Below, piece by piece: positions 1 to 11,332 of a DNA stretch of 64,000 bases; position 1 is the stretch's first letter; the number at the start of each line of letters is the position of its first letter. Source of the DNA: Castor canadensis (lineage: Eukaryota > Chordata > Mammalia > Rodentia > Castoridae); NCBI RefSeq assembly GCF_047511655.1, contig NC_133394.1, forward strand, positions 56,142,501 through 56,206,500. Direction: 5' to 3'. A program made the position numbers and the translations under genes. The notes beneath the pieces were generated by a model. It had not been told where the DNA came from and ran no database searches. It saw nothing but the letters and a program-made list of their open reading frames with translations.

Positions 1-59
1 TCAGCTGGTCTATAAGTCTACCATGGTATCAATATTGTTTTTCTTACTCTTGATTTATA

Positions 60-1995
60 CAGGCATATCTCATTTAATTGCGGTTTGCTTTACTTGGCTT
101 ACAGATACTATGCGTTTTACAAACTGAAGGTTTGTGGCAACGCTGCACAGGGCAAGCATTTGCAAACTTCATGTCTCTGTCACATTTTGTTAATTCTTGC
201 AATATTTCAAAATTTTTCATTATGATTAGAAGTTGCAATGATCTGTGATCTTTGATGATATTACTGTAATTGTTTTGAGGTGCCATGAAATGCACCCATG
301 TAAGACAGTGAAATAAATTGATAAATGCTGCACACGTTCTGCCTACTCCACTGACTGGCTGTATCCTTTATCTCACTCCCTATTTTCTAGACACAAAAAT
401 ATTGAAATGAGGCAAATGATCTAAGTCTTCAAATGAAAGGAAGAGTCACATGTCCCTTACTTTAAAACAACACTAGAAATAATTAAGCTTAGTGAGGAAA
501 GCACGTGAAACAACAACAAAAAGGCAAAAAACTAGGCATCTTGTACCACTCAGCTGTGCTGTGAATACAAAGGAAAAGTTCTTGAAGGACTACTCCAGCA
601 AATGCACGAATGTTAAGAAAGCAAACCAGCCTGAATGCTGGCTGACAGGAAGAAAATTTCAGTGGTCTGAACAGATCACATTTTCTTAAACAAAAACCTA
701 GTCCAGAGCAAGGCCCTAACTTTATGAAGGCTGAGAGCAGTGAGGAAGCTACAGCAGAAAATTTTGAATCTGGAAAAGAGTGGTTCATGAGGTTCAAAAA
801 AAAAAAAAAAACAGAAGCCAAATCCATAACATGTAAGTATGGGATGAAACAAGTGCTAATGGAGAAGCAAAAGCAAATTATCCAGATCTAGTTATAAATG
901 ATGATTGTGACTACACTAAACAACAGATTTTTCAGTACAGATGAAACAACCTTGTATTAGAAGATGCCACTCAGGACTTCAAGAAAAGATGTGAATGCTT
1001 TGCTTAAAGCTTCAAAGGACAGGCTGACTGTTTTGGTAGGGCTAGCACAGCTACTTGACTTTATGTTGAAGCTAATGTCCATTTAACACTCTGACCATAA
1101 AATGGTCTTAGGAATTACACTAAATCTACTCTGCTTGTGGTTTATAAATGGAAGAACAAAGCCTGGGTGACAGCATGTATGTTTACAATATGGTTTACTA
1201 CAGATTTTGAGCCTACTGTTGATACCTACTACTTAGGAAAAGAAAGGACTACTTTTAAAGTATCACTGTTCTTTGTCAATGTATCTGGTTGCCTAAAAGC
1301 TCTGATGGAGTTACAACAACATTAATGTGATTTTTATGCCTGATAACGCAACATCCATTGTGCAGCCCATAAATCAAGGAGTACTTCTGGTTTTCAGGGT
1401 TTATTATTTAAGAAACACATTTCTCTAGAGTCAAGGTCTTACAAGGTAGTCCAGGCTGGCCTTGTATTCACTATAGAGTACAAGCTGCCCTGAAACTTGC
1501 AATCCTGCTGCCTCCGCCACCTCAATGGTGGGATTACAGGTGTGTGTTACATGAATTTTTTTGAAGAGTTCAAGATTTCATTATAGTTAGTAGGTGTAGA
1601 TGTGCAGAAATAGCAAGAGAATTATAATAGAAGTGGAGACCAGAAGATGTGACCAAATTGCTTCAATTTCATGATAAAAGCTAACAGATGAAAAATTGTG
1701 CTTATGATCACAGAATGTGATTTCTTGACATGGAATCTATTCCTGCTGAAGAAGCTATGAACATTGTTGAAATAACAAGGACATAGAGTATTATTTAATT
1801 TAGTTAATGAAGCAGTGGTAGTGTTTGAGAGGATTGACTCCAATTTCCAAAGTTCTATTTAGGATAAAATGCAATCAATGAATATCACATGCTACAGTAT
1901 CACCTTTCATGAAGTATAAATTGATGTGACAAAATCCACTGCAATATTTTAAGAAATTCCCCCAGCACTGCCCCCCTTAGCAATCATTACTCTGA
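60..1995 (+). mobile_element. Tigger1 DNA transposon remnant (pogo/Tc1-mariner superfamily)
   Basis: The left end reads 'caggcatatctc' directly after a TA dinucleotide (58-59), as expected of a Tigger1 terminal repeat at a TA target. It is followed by the subterminal stretch 'gaaggtttgtggcaacgctgc'. Internal sequence resembles the Tigger transposase gene, with decayed stretches such as 'YKWKNKAWVTACMFTIWFT' (about 1141-1197) and 'MPDNATSIVQPINQGV' (about 1335-1385), the second typical of the DDE region. The frame is broken many times, so no transposase is made. A B1 SINE (1425-1552) sits where roughly 200 bp of transposon is missing. The 3' end, including the right terminal repeat, is absent; antisense L1 sequence begins near 1998. 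Family assignment rests on recalled consensus. Confidence 0.85.
1425..1552 (-). repeat. B1-like SINE inside Tigger1
   Basis: The plus strand reads as reverse-complement B1/7SL-derived sequence: 'ccaggctggccttg', then 'cctccgccacctcaatggtg' and 'gggattacaggtgtg'. It interrupts the Tigger1 coding remnant, so it inserted after the transposon, probably with a local deletion. Confidence 0.8.
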
Positions 1996-1997
1996 GT

Positions 1998-3425
1998 TTT
2001 CCAATCCATGAATGTGGTATACCTCTCTGTTGACTTAGGTTTTCTTTAATTTTCCTCTTTTTTTTTTAACCATTTCCAGTGTACAGGTCTTTTATTAAAT
2101 TTATTCATTTCTTTGTGTGTGTGTGTGTTTGTGTGTTTGGGGCTATATAGATGAACTCTTACTCAATTTTATTTTATATTTCTAGAATATAGATATATTT
2201 CTATATTGATCTTATACTGTGATCTTGCTAAGTTCATATATGATCATAGTTATTTATTTTTCAGTATATTCCAAAAGAAAAATTTTACCTACAAAATTAA
2301 GTCATTTAAGAATTAGGGAAAAATAAATGAGGACACATTTTACTCTTTATTTCTAGTATGAATACCTTTTACCTCTTCCTTGATTTAATGCACTAACTAG
2401 GACAAACAGAACAATGTATACAAGTGGTGAGAGCCAACATTCTTTCCTTGTTACCCAATCTTGGGTGGTGCAGTTAATATTAATTCAATCTTTTACTATT
2501 AAGAATAACATCAGTATTAGGTTATTTATTGATCTTTTGAGCATCAACATCTGTATTGATGCTCTTAAGTTGAGGACACCACTTCCATTTCTTATTTGTT
2601 CAGCATTTTTATTGTGAATGGATGTTGGACTTTGTCAAATACATTTTGTACAACTTTTAAGATAATAATGTGGGTTTTGACCTTGAATTTATTTTAATGG
2701 TGCATTACATAAAATAACCTTCTAATATTAAATCAACCTTGCATTCTAGTATAAACACACAGAGTGTAACCTTTTTTTGTATTTGTATGTTACTGGATTT
2801 TGTTTGTTAGTATGTTGTGCTAAGAGTTTATATTGATAAGAGATATTGGTTTATAGTTTTCATTTTTAGTTGATTTTTGGTATCAGGGTAATACTGGCCT
2901 TGTAAAATGAATTAGGAAGTGTTCTCTATTTTTGAAAGAGATTTTGTAGGATTTGTATTATATTTTTATTATATTTGGTGGAATTTACCATTGAAGCCAT
3001 ATATGTGATATGTCCAGTATTTTATTTTGGAAAGAATTTTAGTTAATAATACAAATTTTCTAAACTGCTAAAGTTATTTGGACATTATATTTATTTTTGA
3101 GTTAGTTTTTGTAATTTGTCTTTCTGGCAAGTATCCATTCCATCAAACCTATCTAACATGTTGGCAAAAGAGGTTCTTTGAAAGCCTACAGAATAACTTT
3201 AGGTTCTTGAGAACTAGGTGATGACTCTTCTTTTATTTCAGATTTTGATAATTTGTGTTCTCACTTATTTTATTTTCTGTAAATCTAGTTAAAGGATTAC
3301 TAAGTTTGTTGATTTTTTTCTGAAAAACCAACTTTTGACTGTCTTCTTTTTTTCTTCTAATATTTTGGTTTTAATTACACTGATTTCCATTCTTACCTAA
3401 GATAATTCCTCCCTTTTACTTACTT
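1998..3425 (-). mobile_element. Ancient L1 (L1M-type) ORF2 fragment, antisense
   Basis: Plus-strand sequence matches the reverse complement of mammalian L1 ORF2, starting at 'gagttttccaatccatgaat' and running through segments such as 'gtgtacaggtcttttatt', 'gactttgtcaaata' and 'ggtatcagggtaatactggc'. The order of segments is that of the 3' part of ORF2 read towards the reverse-transcriptase domain. It is highly diverged and A/T-rich with no surviving frame, so it is old. It is broken by a younger antisense L1 3' end at 3426 and seems to resume at about 3766-3830. Confidence 0.7.
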
Positions 3426-3765
3426 TTTTTTTTTTAATTTTAAAAATATTTTATTTTATTCATATGTGCATACAATGTTTGGGTCATTTCTCCCCCCTTC
3501 CCCCACCCCCCTCATGCTCCTCCCCCTCCCTCTCCCCCACTACCCCCTTGTTACCCAGCAGAAACTATTTTGCCTTTATCTCTAATTTTGTTGAAGAGAG
3601 AGTATAAGCAATAATAGGAAGGAACAAGGGTTTTTGCTAGTTGAGATAAGGATAGCTATACAGGGAGTTGACTCGAATTGATTCCCTGAGCATGTGTAAT
3701 ACCTTCTAAGTTAATTTTTCTTTTTTTTTTTTCTTTCATTTTTCTTTTATTATTCATATGTGCAT
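3426..3765 (-). mobile_element. Two stacked antisense L1 3' ends
   Basis: Two poly-T starts (near 3426 and 3719), each followed within about 50 bp by 'attcatatgtgcatacaa', are the reverse complement of the 3' terminus seen on L1-B and L1-C ('caatgtatgcacatg...aataaatgaataaa'). The first copy continues through a C-rich tract (3492-3539) and 'aattttgttgaagaga', matching the L1-C 3'UTR around 47950-48040. The second copy is only about 50 bp long. Both are 5'-truncated and noncoding. Confidence 0.75.
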
Positions 3766-3830
3766 ACAAGGATTTTTGATCTTCTTTTTATATCTTCCTG
3801 AGGTTGGAAGCCCAAATAACTGATTTTAGC

Positions 3831-4770
3831 AGACTTTGTACACAAACACATTAATCTTGCACCATTTCTGATCAATCCATATGTGGGCGTATATGTAATG
3901 CTTCAGCCAGTTCTCAAGTATTACTTGACTTTTATTACTTACTGCACTTTCTTTAATCTCTTCTGTACATAAAAGTATAGTTTTTCAGTCAGCCAGAGAA
4001 TGTAGAGATCTTATCCCAGCCTATCCTTGGCTCTTTGATTTTCAAAATCTTTCTGGTAAGCTGTTATTTGGTCTACTACTTGCTTTCAACCACAGCTATA
4101 ACCTGTACCAGCCAAGTTACCTGTTTTCCCTATACATTTCCTGCCACGTTTGGCACTTTAAACTTTAAGAAACTTTAAGACAAAAACCACAAAATTTCAT
4201 CTCCTGTCTTAAATAAAGTCTACCACCTTTTGGCAGCAGAAAATCTATGAAACTCTTTGAGGTAGCTTCATTCTTGCAAAACTACAGTTATTACCATTAA
4301 AACTAGAGAGGAATGACAGAAAATGGGGACAGCCTGGGGCCAGAAAAACATAAACCCTTTATTTTTATCCAAAATTACAGCAGTTTTTGAAAAATAAAAC
4401 GTTATTTTGGCTGCCATTCATTAAATCCAGAGTAGTGAAAGGATGTTTTTGACAATCTCCCCCAATTTTATATTTGTTTTTACAGAGATCTGCAATCTAT
4501 TTATGCCACCAAACTCAGAAATGATCTAGATAAACTTTTATACTTAAAAATATGTGGGTAATGTATATACACACAGCTGTAGTTAATGTAACTTTTTTAT
4601 AGGTTAAAATTATAGCTTGACTATTAAGATGCTGATGCAATTAAGAAGCTTTCATACAATACTGTATTATTAAAATTAAAATTAGATCATTAAAAGAACA
4701 TATATAATAATGATATGGACATACAGGTGTGTTTTACTGAATGAAAAAAGTTGAATTCTATATACAATGA
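3831..4770. other. Unannotated A/T-rich intronic or downstream sequence
   Basis: I see no exon, known repeat family or RNA gene here. The missing last ADAD1 exon was looked for in 1-7166 by its expected short C-terminal coding sequence and was not found. Confidence 0.5.
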
Positions 4771-4774
4771 ATAG

Positions 4775-6880
4775 TCTAAAATAGAAATAAGGAAAATGAT
4801 ACCATCGACAACAGCTTCAAAAAATTAAAATACCTAGGAACAAACTTAACGAAGGAGGTGACCAACCTATACAATGAAAACTACAAGTCACTAAAGAAAT
4901 CAATGAAGGCTTCAGAGAATGGAAAGACATCCCATGCTCATAGATCAGCAGAATCAATATTGTGAAAATGTCTCTACTACCAAAAGCAATCTGTATGTTC
5001 AGTGCAATCCCTATCTAAATTCCAATGACATTCTTCATTGAGGTAGAAAAGTCAATCTTAAAGTTCATATGGAAGCACAAAAGACCACAAATAGCCAATA
5101 CCTGACTTCTAACTATCGTACAAAACCACGCTAATACAAACAGTATGGTAGTGGCACAAAAACAGAATAGGAGACCCTGAGACAAACTCATGCAACTACA
5201 GCCATCTGATTTTTGACAAAGGTGCCCAAAATATGCACTGCAGAAAAGATAGCCTCTTCAACAAATGGTCCTGGGAAAACTGGATTGCCACCTGCAGAAG
5301 ACTGAAACTAGATCCCAGTCTCTCACCTTGTATAAATATCAATTCAAAATAGATTAAAGATGGTAATGTAAGATCTGAAACAAAGAAATTAATCCAGAAA
5401 AAAATAGGGAGCTCATTAGACCACACAGGTAATAACTTTATGAATGGAAGTCCAGTAGCTCAGCAATTAAAAGAAGTACTGACTATACTAAACTTAAAAG
5501 TTTCTGCACAGCAAAGGAAATAGTCACCAGATTCAAGAGACAGTCTACAGAGTGGGAGAAAATCTTTACCAGCTATACATCTGACAGAATATAAGGGAGT
5601 TTAAAAAACTAACCTCTCAAAGAACCAACAGCCCACTGAATAAATGGGCCAATAAAATGAACAGACAATTCTCAAAAGAAGTATAAATGGCCAATAAACA
5701 TATGAAGAAATGCTCAATATCCTTGGCCATAAAGGAAATATAAATCAAAGCTACACTGAGATTCTACCTCACCCCAGTCAAAATGGCAATTGCCAATAAC
5801 AAAAACAACAAAAAATACTGATGAGGATGTGGGGGAAAAGCAACACTTACAAACTGTTTGTGGAAATGTAAATTAGTGTCACTACTATGGAAAACAATAT
5901 GCAGGTCCCTCAAAAACTAAAAACAGAACTACCATGTAGTGATACCACTCCTAGGCATATATCTGAAAGAATGTATGTACTCCAGGATGATAGAGCCATC
6001 TGCACACCCATGTTTACTGCAGCACTGTTTACAACAGCCAAGCTTTAGAAACTGCCAAGATGTCCCACAAATGATGAATGGATTAAGAAAATATATATAT
6101 ATATCACACATACATACATATACATACACATACAATGGAGTTTTATTCACCCATAAACAAGAATGAAATTGTGTTATTTGAAGGTAACTGGATGGAATTG
6201 GAGAACTTCATGTTAAGTGAAGTAAGCCAAGCTCAAAAAATCAAAGATTGCCTGTTTTCTCTCATAGGTGGTAACCAGACTTGTAAGTTAAATGTATACA
6301 TAGAAACATATATATCATATACGAGATGAATAGATAGTGACAGAACAAAATTGTATAAATGAATCTGTCTGAAGGGGTTCCAGGAGGTGGGAGAGATAAA
6401 AAATGTTAGGAATGAAAAATACTGAAACAACCCACCTATATAGGAATATAATGCACTGTACAGTAAGCTGTTGAACATTAGGGGAGCATGGTGATAGAGA
6501 ACAAGTAAGTAATGGCGGGGAGGAGGTATATGATAAAAGCATAATATTTACAGACACTAAGCACCCAGGAGAAACCCCCTGGGACTGTCAATAAATACTT
6601 AATTTAAAAAATTAAGGGCATTAGGGAAAAATACTTTTCTGGGGTGGGTACCAGTGGAGAGGGGTGGGAACAAAGGTAAGGGGGAGTGAAGGGGAATATG
6701 GTGACTATATTTCATATCCATATATACAAATAGAAGAATGAAACCTGGGAGAAGAGGGGAAGATGGAGAATGATGGAGGGGGTAAATCTAACTGAGATAT
6801 AGCATAAGCACATATGTAAATATCACAATTTATCCCCCCATACAACTATTATATGCTAATAAAATCATTAGAAAACATAC
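4775..6880 (+). mobile_element. 5'-truncated L1: ORF2 C-terminal part and 3'UTR
   Basis: Sequence aligns by eye with the C-terminal half of ORF2 in L1-B: 'cctaggaacaaacttaac', 'gaaaactacaagtcacta', 'tcatagatcagcagaatcaa', then the 'ttgacaaaggtgcc' block near 5214. Stops and frameshifts break every frame. The 3'UTR runs to 'atatgctaataaaatcatt' near 6870, with a weak A-rich tail. A (TA)n/(CATA)n stretch at 6091-6134 interrupts the tail of ORF2. Confidence 0.85.
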
Positions 6881-6961
6881 CATACATAATATATTTTAGT
6901 ACCTTAAAATATATACATACATGAGAAGAAGCTAAAATAATATTCTTATATTAAAATATTA

Positions 6962-7156
6962 AGGCTGGTCTCAGTGGCTCACCTCTGTGATCCCAGCTAA
7001 GGGCAAGGCAGAGATCAAGAGCATGGTGGTTTGAGGCCAACCTAGGTAAAAAGTTAGTGAGACCCCATCTCAATCAATGAGCCCCCCATGGTGATGTGTG
7101 AGACAAGTGCAAGGCTCTGAGTTCAAATTCCAGTACTACCAAAAAAAAAAGAAAAA
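6962..7156 (+). repeat. Composite SINE (B1-like plus ID-like half)
   Basis: It begins 'ggctggtctcagtggctcac' with a B1-like body ('gtttgaggccaacctagg', 'gagaccccatctc'). It ends in a shortened tRNA-like half with a B-box-like 'gagttcaaattccagtac' and an A-rich tail at 7141-7156. The tail lies about 10 nt from the donor of ADAD1 coding exon 10 (7166). Confidence 0.85.
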
Positions 7157-7166
7157 TGTATCTTAC

Positions 7167-7299
7167 CTTGGCTGCATGATATGTACTAGCTTCCAGTAAA
7201 TCATCTTTTTTAGCTTCTTTGGCAAGCAGATTAAATCGACTTAGCATTGCAGCCTTACAAAGCCGACTTGCCATTGACACACCACTTTTAAATGGGGAA
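7167..7299 (-). CDS. ADAD1: ADAD1 exon 11 (coding exon 10), deaminase-like domain, C-terminal part
   Basis: Encodes residues 496-540, including '[19 protein letters not shown]' and ending 'YHAAK'. This matches the end of the adenosine-deaminase-like domain of ADAD1 (testis nuclear RNA-binding protein, Tenr). The acceptor is 'tctattttag' just above 7299 and the donor is AAG|GTAAGA (intron starts at 7166). Entry phase is 2: the preceding AG plus T makes AGT. Exit phase is 0. The human protein has about 36 further residues, so one terminal exon should follow at lower coordinates; I did not find it in the window. A SINE tail lies immediately downstream of the donor. Confidence 0.93.
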
Positions 7300-7499
7300 C
7301 TAAAATAGAAACAAGTGAAACATTCAGTATCCATTAATGATAAATTTTGTCAATTATAGTGATTAAAATAAGTCTACAAATATTTATTGATCCCAATTAC
7401 ATGTAATGAATGTAGTGAGACTTTTTTAATATAAAAAAGCATTGTAGATACTTATTTTCCGAAGCTAATTTATCTTACAGTTTAAATTTAGTACAGTAT

Positions 7500-8385
7500 T
7501 AAACACCTTAATGTAAGATCAGAAATTGAAATTACTCCAGCAAAAAATAGGGAATACATTGGTTCATATAGGTAAAGGTAGTAACTTTATCAACAGAACT
7601 CCAATAACTCAGGAATTAAGAGAAAAGATCTACAAATTAACTAATTGGCATTAACATAGTAAGGTTTTCACATACAGCAAAGACACCATTCTCTGCTTTT
7701 AATTCACATGGTACTATACTGGGAAAACCCATAGCCAGTACAAAATGGGATTGCATGAAACTAAAAAGCATCTGCACAGCAAAGGAAATGGTCACCAGGC
7801 TGAAAAGACAGCCTATAGAATGGTAGAAAATATTTGCCAGCTATTCATCTTACAAAGGATTAATAACCAGACTATCCACAGAGCTCAAAAAACAAACTTC
7901 ACAAAGAATCAAACCAACTGAATAAATAGGCAAATGAACTGAAAAGACAATTCTCAAAAGTAGTAGTACAAATAGCCAATAAATACATGAAGAAATGCAA
8001 ATCAGAATGACATTTGATATTCTACCTTACTTCAGTCAGAATGGCTATCATCAATAACACACACAACAAATGCTGGTGAGGATGCAGGGGAAAAATTAAC
8101 TCTTATACATTGTTGGTGGTAATGTAAATTAGTGCAACCACTATGGAAAGCAGTAAGGAGGTTCTTCAAAAAACTGAAAATAGAACTACCATAGTATCCA
8201 GCTGTACCACCCTGTGCATATACACGAAGTAATGTGCTTCAGGATACAATAGACACTTGCACACCCATTTTTATTGCAGTACTATTCACAATAGTGGCAA
8301 CAGCCCAGATTCTCCACAATTAATGAATGGATTAAGAAAATGTAGTATATATACACAGTTGAGTATTATTCTGCTATAAGGAAGA
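7500..8385 (+). mobile_element. Old L1 fragment, ORF2 3' part into 3'UTR
   Basis: The sequence follows the C-terminal ORF2 and post-ORF2 order seen in other copies here: 'aaatagggaatacattgg', 'catctgcacagcaaagg', 'ccaataaatacatgaagaaatg', 'gaggatgcaggggaaaaa', 'ttgttggtggtaatgtaaat', 'tgcacacccatttttattgc', 'gaatggattaagaaaatg'. It stops near 8385 without a poly-A tail. A foreign segment of about 100 bp lies near 7650-7760. All frames are broken. Confidence 0.8.
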
Positions 8386-8632
8386 CTCCTTGGGTTTGAA
8401 TGCTGGCTTCTCCACTTATTATGTAAATTCAGTAAACTATTCAACTTCTCCACAACTGTTTTCTCAACAGAAAAAAAATGTTTTTAATTAGTATGATGCC
8501 TATAACATAGAAACACTCAACAATAATTATTGTCTGGAATTCAATAAATAGTATGCAAAAAAGGTAGAAGAAAAACTGTAATAAAATGCCTTTGTTTAAT
8601 AAATGATTTTTAAAGAAATTAGTAATTACAAC

Positions 8633-8870
8633 CTTTCAGTGATCTTGCCACTTAGGCCATCCACAATTTCCAAAGAAATATCTCCTTGTGCCCAATTCAT
8701 ACTCAGGGATTTATAGTCCAAGTTTATTTGAAGTGGATATGCAGAAGGTACTAAGCTAATGTGAGGTCTGTTGACCAAGTAAAACATTGGAAGTTTTGAA
8801 GTGAGTGCATCATCAACACGTTGGTTTACCGCAATTTCTAAGCCTCTAGTGTCACTGCAGTTCCCATCAC
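8633..8870 (-). CDS. ADAD1: ADAD1 exon 10 (coding exon 9), deaminase-like domain with third zinc-site cysteine
   Basis: Encodes residues 417-496, starting '[15 protein letters not shown]' and ending 'GLSGKITE' plus a split Ser codon. C421 lies where ADAR-family deaminases place their last zinc-binding cysteine. The acceptor is 'gctttctag' above 8870. The donor is AG|GTTGTA, placed by the reading frame (length 238, phase 1 in, phase 2 out) and by the fit to exon 11. This donor is weak because +3 and +5 are both T. The following intron is about 1.3 kb and carries an old L1 fragment. The preceding intron of 17.9 kb holds L1-A and L1-B. Confidence 0.92.
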
Positions 8871-9089
8871 CTAGAAAGCAAAAACAAAACAAACCCTCAG
8901 AAATTCAGTATCAAAAGACTGTATTAAAAAAGAAAGACTAAAGAATAGAAATAAGTAACTGGAAATAATCCAAAACTGATTCTCTATCCTTTTTTTAACC
9001 TTTTCTTTCCTGGCTCTACACTATCTCAGCAGCTACTTCTTTGTGTTTTACCAGAACCAGAAAAAGGCAGAATTTCCTTCCAAAAAAGA

Positions 9090-9313
9090 TTCTTAAAGCC
9101 CAGTGCTGGTGGCTCACACCTGTAGTGGTACAACTCAGGAAGCAGCGATCAGGAAGATCGCAATACAAAGCTACCACGGACGAATGGCTCACAAGACCCT
9201 ATATTTAAAACACTCAACATAATAAAGGGCTGGCAGAGTGACTCAAGTGGTAAAGGGCCTGCCTAGCAAGTGTGAGGCCCTGAGTTCAATTCCTGGTACC
9301 ACCAAAAAAAAAA
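9090..9313 (+). repeat. Composite SINE (B1-like plus ID-like)
   Basis: A B1-like opening 'ctggtggctcacacctgtag' is followed by a complete ID/tRNA-like half at about 9228-9302: 'gggctggcagagtgactcaa', 'gcctgcctagcaagtgtgag', 'gagttcaattcctggtacc'. It ends in an A-tract. Both a tRNA A-box-like and B-box-like segment are visible. Confidence 0.88.
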
Positions 9314-11083
9314 GACGCAGACAGAAAATACTGAAGTTGAGAGACCAAGGGTCTACGTGATAGACCCTTGAACTTTGAGCTCTTGGGTTTGTGACAGCAA
9401 GGGTTGGGGAACCTGCCTTCTTCACCAAAATATTGCCAATTCATAGGCAAACTAACTTACAACAACAAACCTTTAAATAAACTTTTTATAGTACATAATG
9501 GCCCAAGAAGTCAGGGAACTGCAACTGCTGGATGCCACACCAGTATGCTAGAGTGTTTTTTCCTTTTCATTTTTCTTTTTTTCTTCTCTCCGAAAAGCAA
9601 AAACTCAATGCAGAGAACTGTAGAATGAGTTCTGAAAGCACTTGGGTTGTCCCAGACCCACCAAAATTCATGGACGTGGAATCTCTGATTGTTACCTGAC
9701 TGGGACCAGGGCTGCAGACTCCGGATACCACCAAGGGAAACTACAACTCTTTCAGATGAGCATGCTGCACTATCTGCTCTGGAGGAAATCACAGTCCAGT
9801 GCACCTTGCAGGCAGATTGCACCTCTCGTGGACAAAGCTACTGGCCTAATAAACAGAGGGAAAATTCCAGCTCCCCCAGTAGGGGATGGGTAACCCAGCG
9901 GGACTTTCTCTATAAATTGCTGGGCTGTCCAGCCTGTATGGGGGAGGGGTGCCCCAGTGCCAGCTTGGGGAAAATAACACATTTGACCATCTTGGAGAAA
10001 TGGTAGTGAACTGAAACTAAATGCCTTCCCAGAAAAGAGCATTCAAACAAACAGCTCAATTCCAGATCCCAGGCTTGCCCTGTTGGTGGAAGTGGATAGA
10101 CACTGCTCAGATATTAGCTCCTGGCAGGACCACTTTGGAGAACTTGCTTACTCAAACAAGCTGATATAGATGACCCATCCACCAAGAACCTGGGTTTAAA
10201 CACCTTGAGTGGAACACCCCAAAAACCTACCCAGTAGAGAGGGGCATCATGGATTGTCACACAGATGAGTATTATCAACCCTAAGAAGAGACAGCACCTG
10301 GATTAGAAATCAGAGGGAAAAGCCCAGTGCACTTACTGAACTCAAGAGGAAACCCACTCCTTTTCATAAGAAGGAACAAATTTTGGAATATATGTATATA
10401 TATATGTGTGTATATATATGTATCTATATGTGTGTATAATTCATATATGTATATACGCATGAATTTTTGTTAATCTTTTCCCATTCTCTTGAAATTTTAA
10501 TTTGCTTAGCCCTCTCTTGTTCTACCTTCTTTTTCTCCTGATTTTTTCTTTCTTCTTTTTCTTCTTTCCCTCTCCTTATGTTCTGCTCCTCCCCATTTCC
10601 CTCACCCCACTGTCCCTATCTCCTCTGCACTAACCACTCACTGTGCAGTCTATTATACTACCTTCACATATTACTCACATCCTTTCTATCTCTCTGCAAT
10701 CCCTAATAGCACTCTCCTCCACAACCACTGAACTACACATTTACACACATCCTAGGACCTTACTACTCCATAGCCCCCATACCCCATACCACTTCTACAC
10801 CATGCTGTATCCTCCTCCCTGTCTCCTCTTCCACCCCCATCATTTTAATTACCTAATAAACACCTGTTATTTCTCCAATACTCTCTGTTTATAGGGTTTT
10901 ATATGCTGTGTAAATAACTGGCTTGGCATTACATCTGTGAATCTGTTATTGCTAAGTTATACCTCCAGGTCAGTGAACAAAATAATATAACAACCTAGCT
11001 AACAACTAAACTAGCCAAAGCACAGAAATTAAGTTAAGGGAAAGATAACAGGTGATTAAAACCTCCAAACAAATAATCAAATA

Positions 11084-11332
11084 ATGATTTCAAATAATCA
11101 ACAACACATGAGAAAATCTCAAAATAGAAACATAGGAAATAAAAGAAGTCTTGGGAATATGACTCCTCAAAAGGTTAACAATCACACAATAGAGGGTTTG
11201 ACAGAGAGTGAACAGGATGAATCCTCAGATGCTGAGGTCAGAAGGATGATGATAAGAATGCTTAATGAGCTTAAAGAGGACGTACAAAAACAACTCAATG
11301 AACCCAAAGGATTTCAACGAACACCAAAATGA
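11084..11332 (+). pseudogene. L1-A ORF1 N-terminal fragment, first copy
   Basis: An 82-codon open stretch containing 'MTPQKVNNHTIEGLTESEQD' is the N-terminal part of an L1 ORF1 (nucleic-acid-binding chaperone of the LINE). The same segment reappears, diverged and frame-broken, from about 12415 onwards, so this is the upstream copy of a duplicated 5' end. No complete ORF1 protein is possible. Confidence 0.65.

Noticed and set aside
6091..6134. Tandem TA/CATA repeat as a separate satellite
   Set aside because: A short simple-sequence expansion inside an L1 tail region; not a satellite array.
9511..10042. Overlapping frames of about 90-105 codons around 9500-10040
   Set aside because: They lie in or beside the L1-A 5'UTR on both strands and share no domain.
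10630..10900. C/T-rich plus-strand frames such as 10643-10894 as a gene
   Set aside because: They are the pyrimidine tract of the L1 5'UTR, repeated in L1-B (18960-19140) and L1-C (42000-42400).
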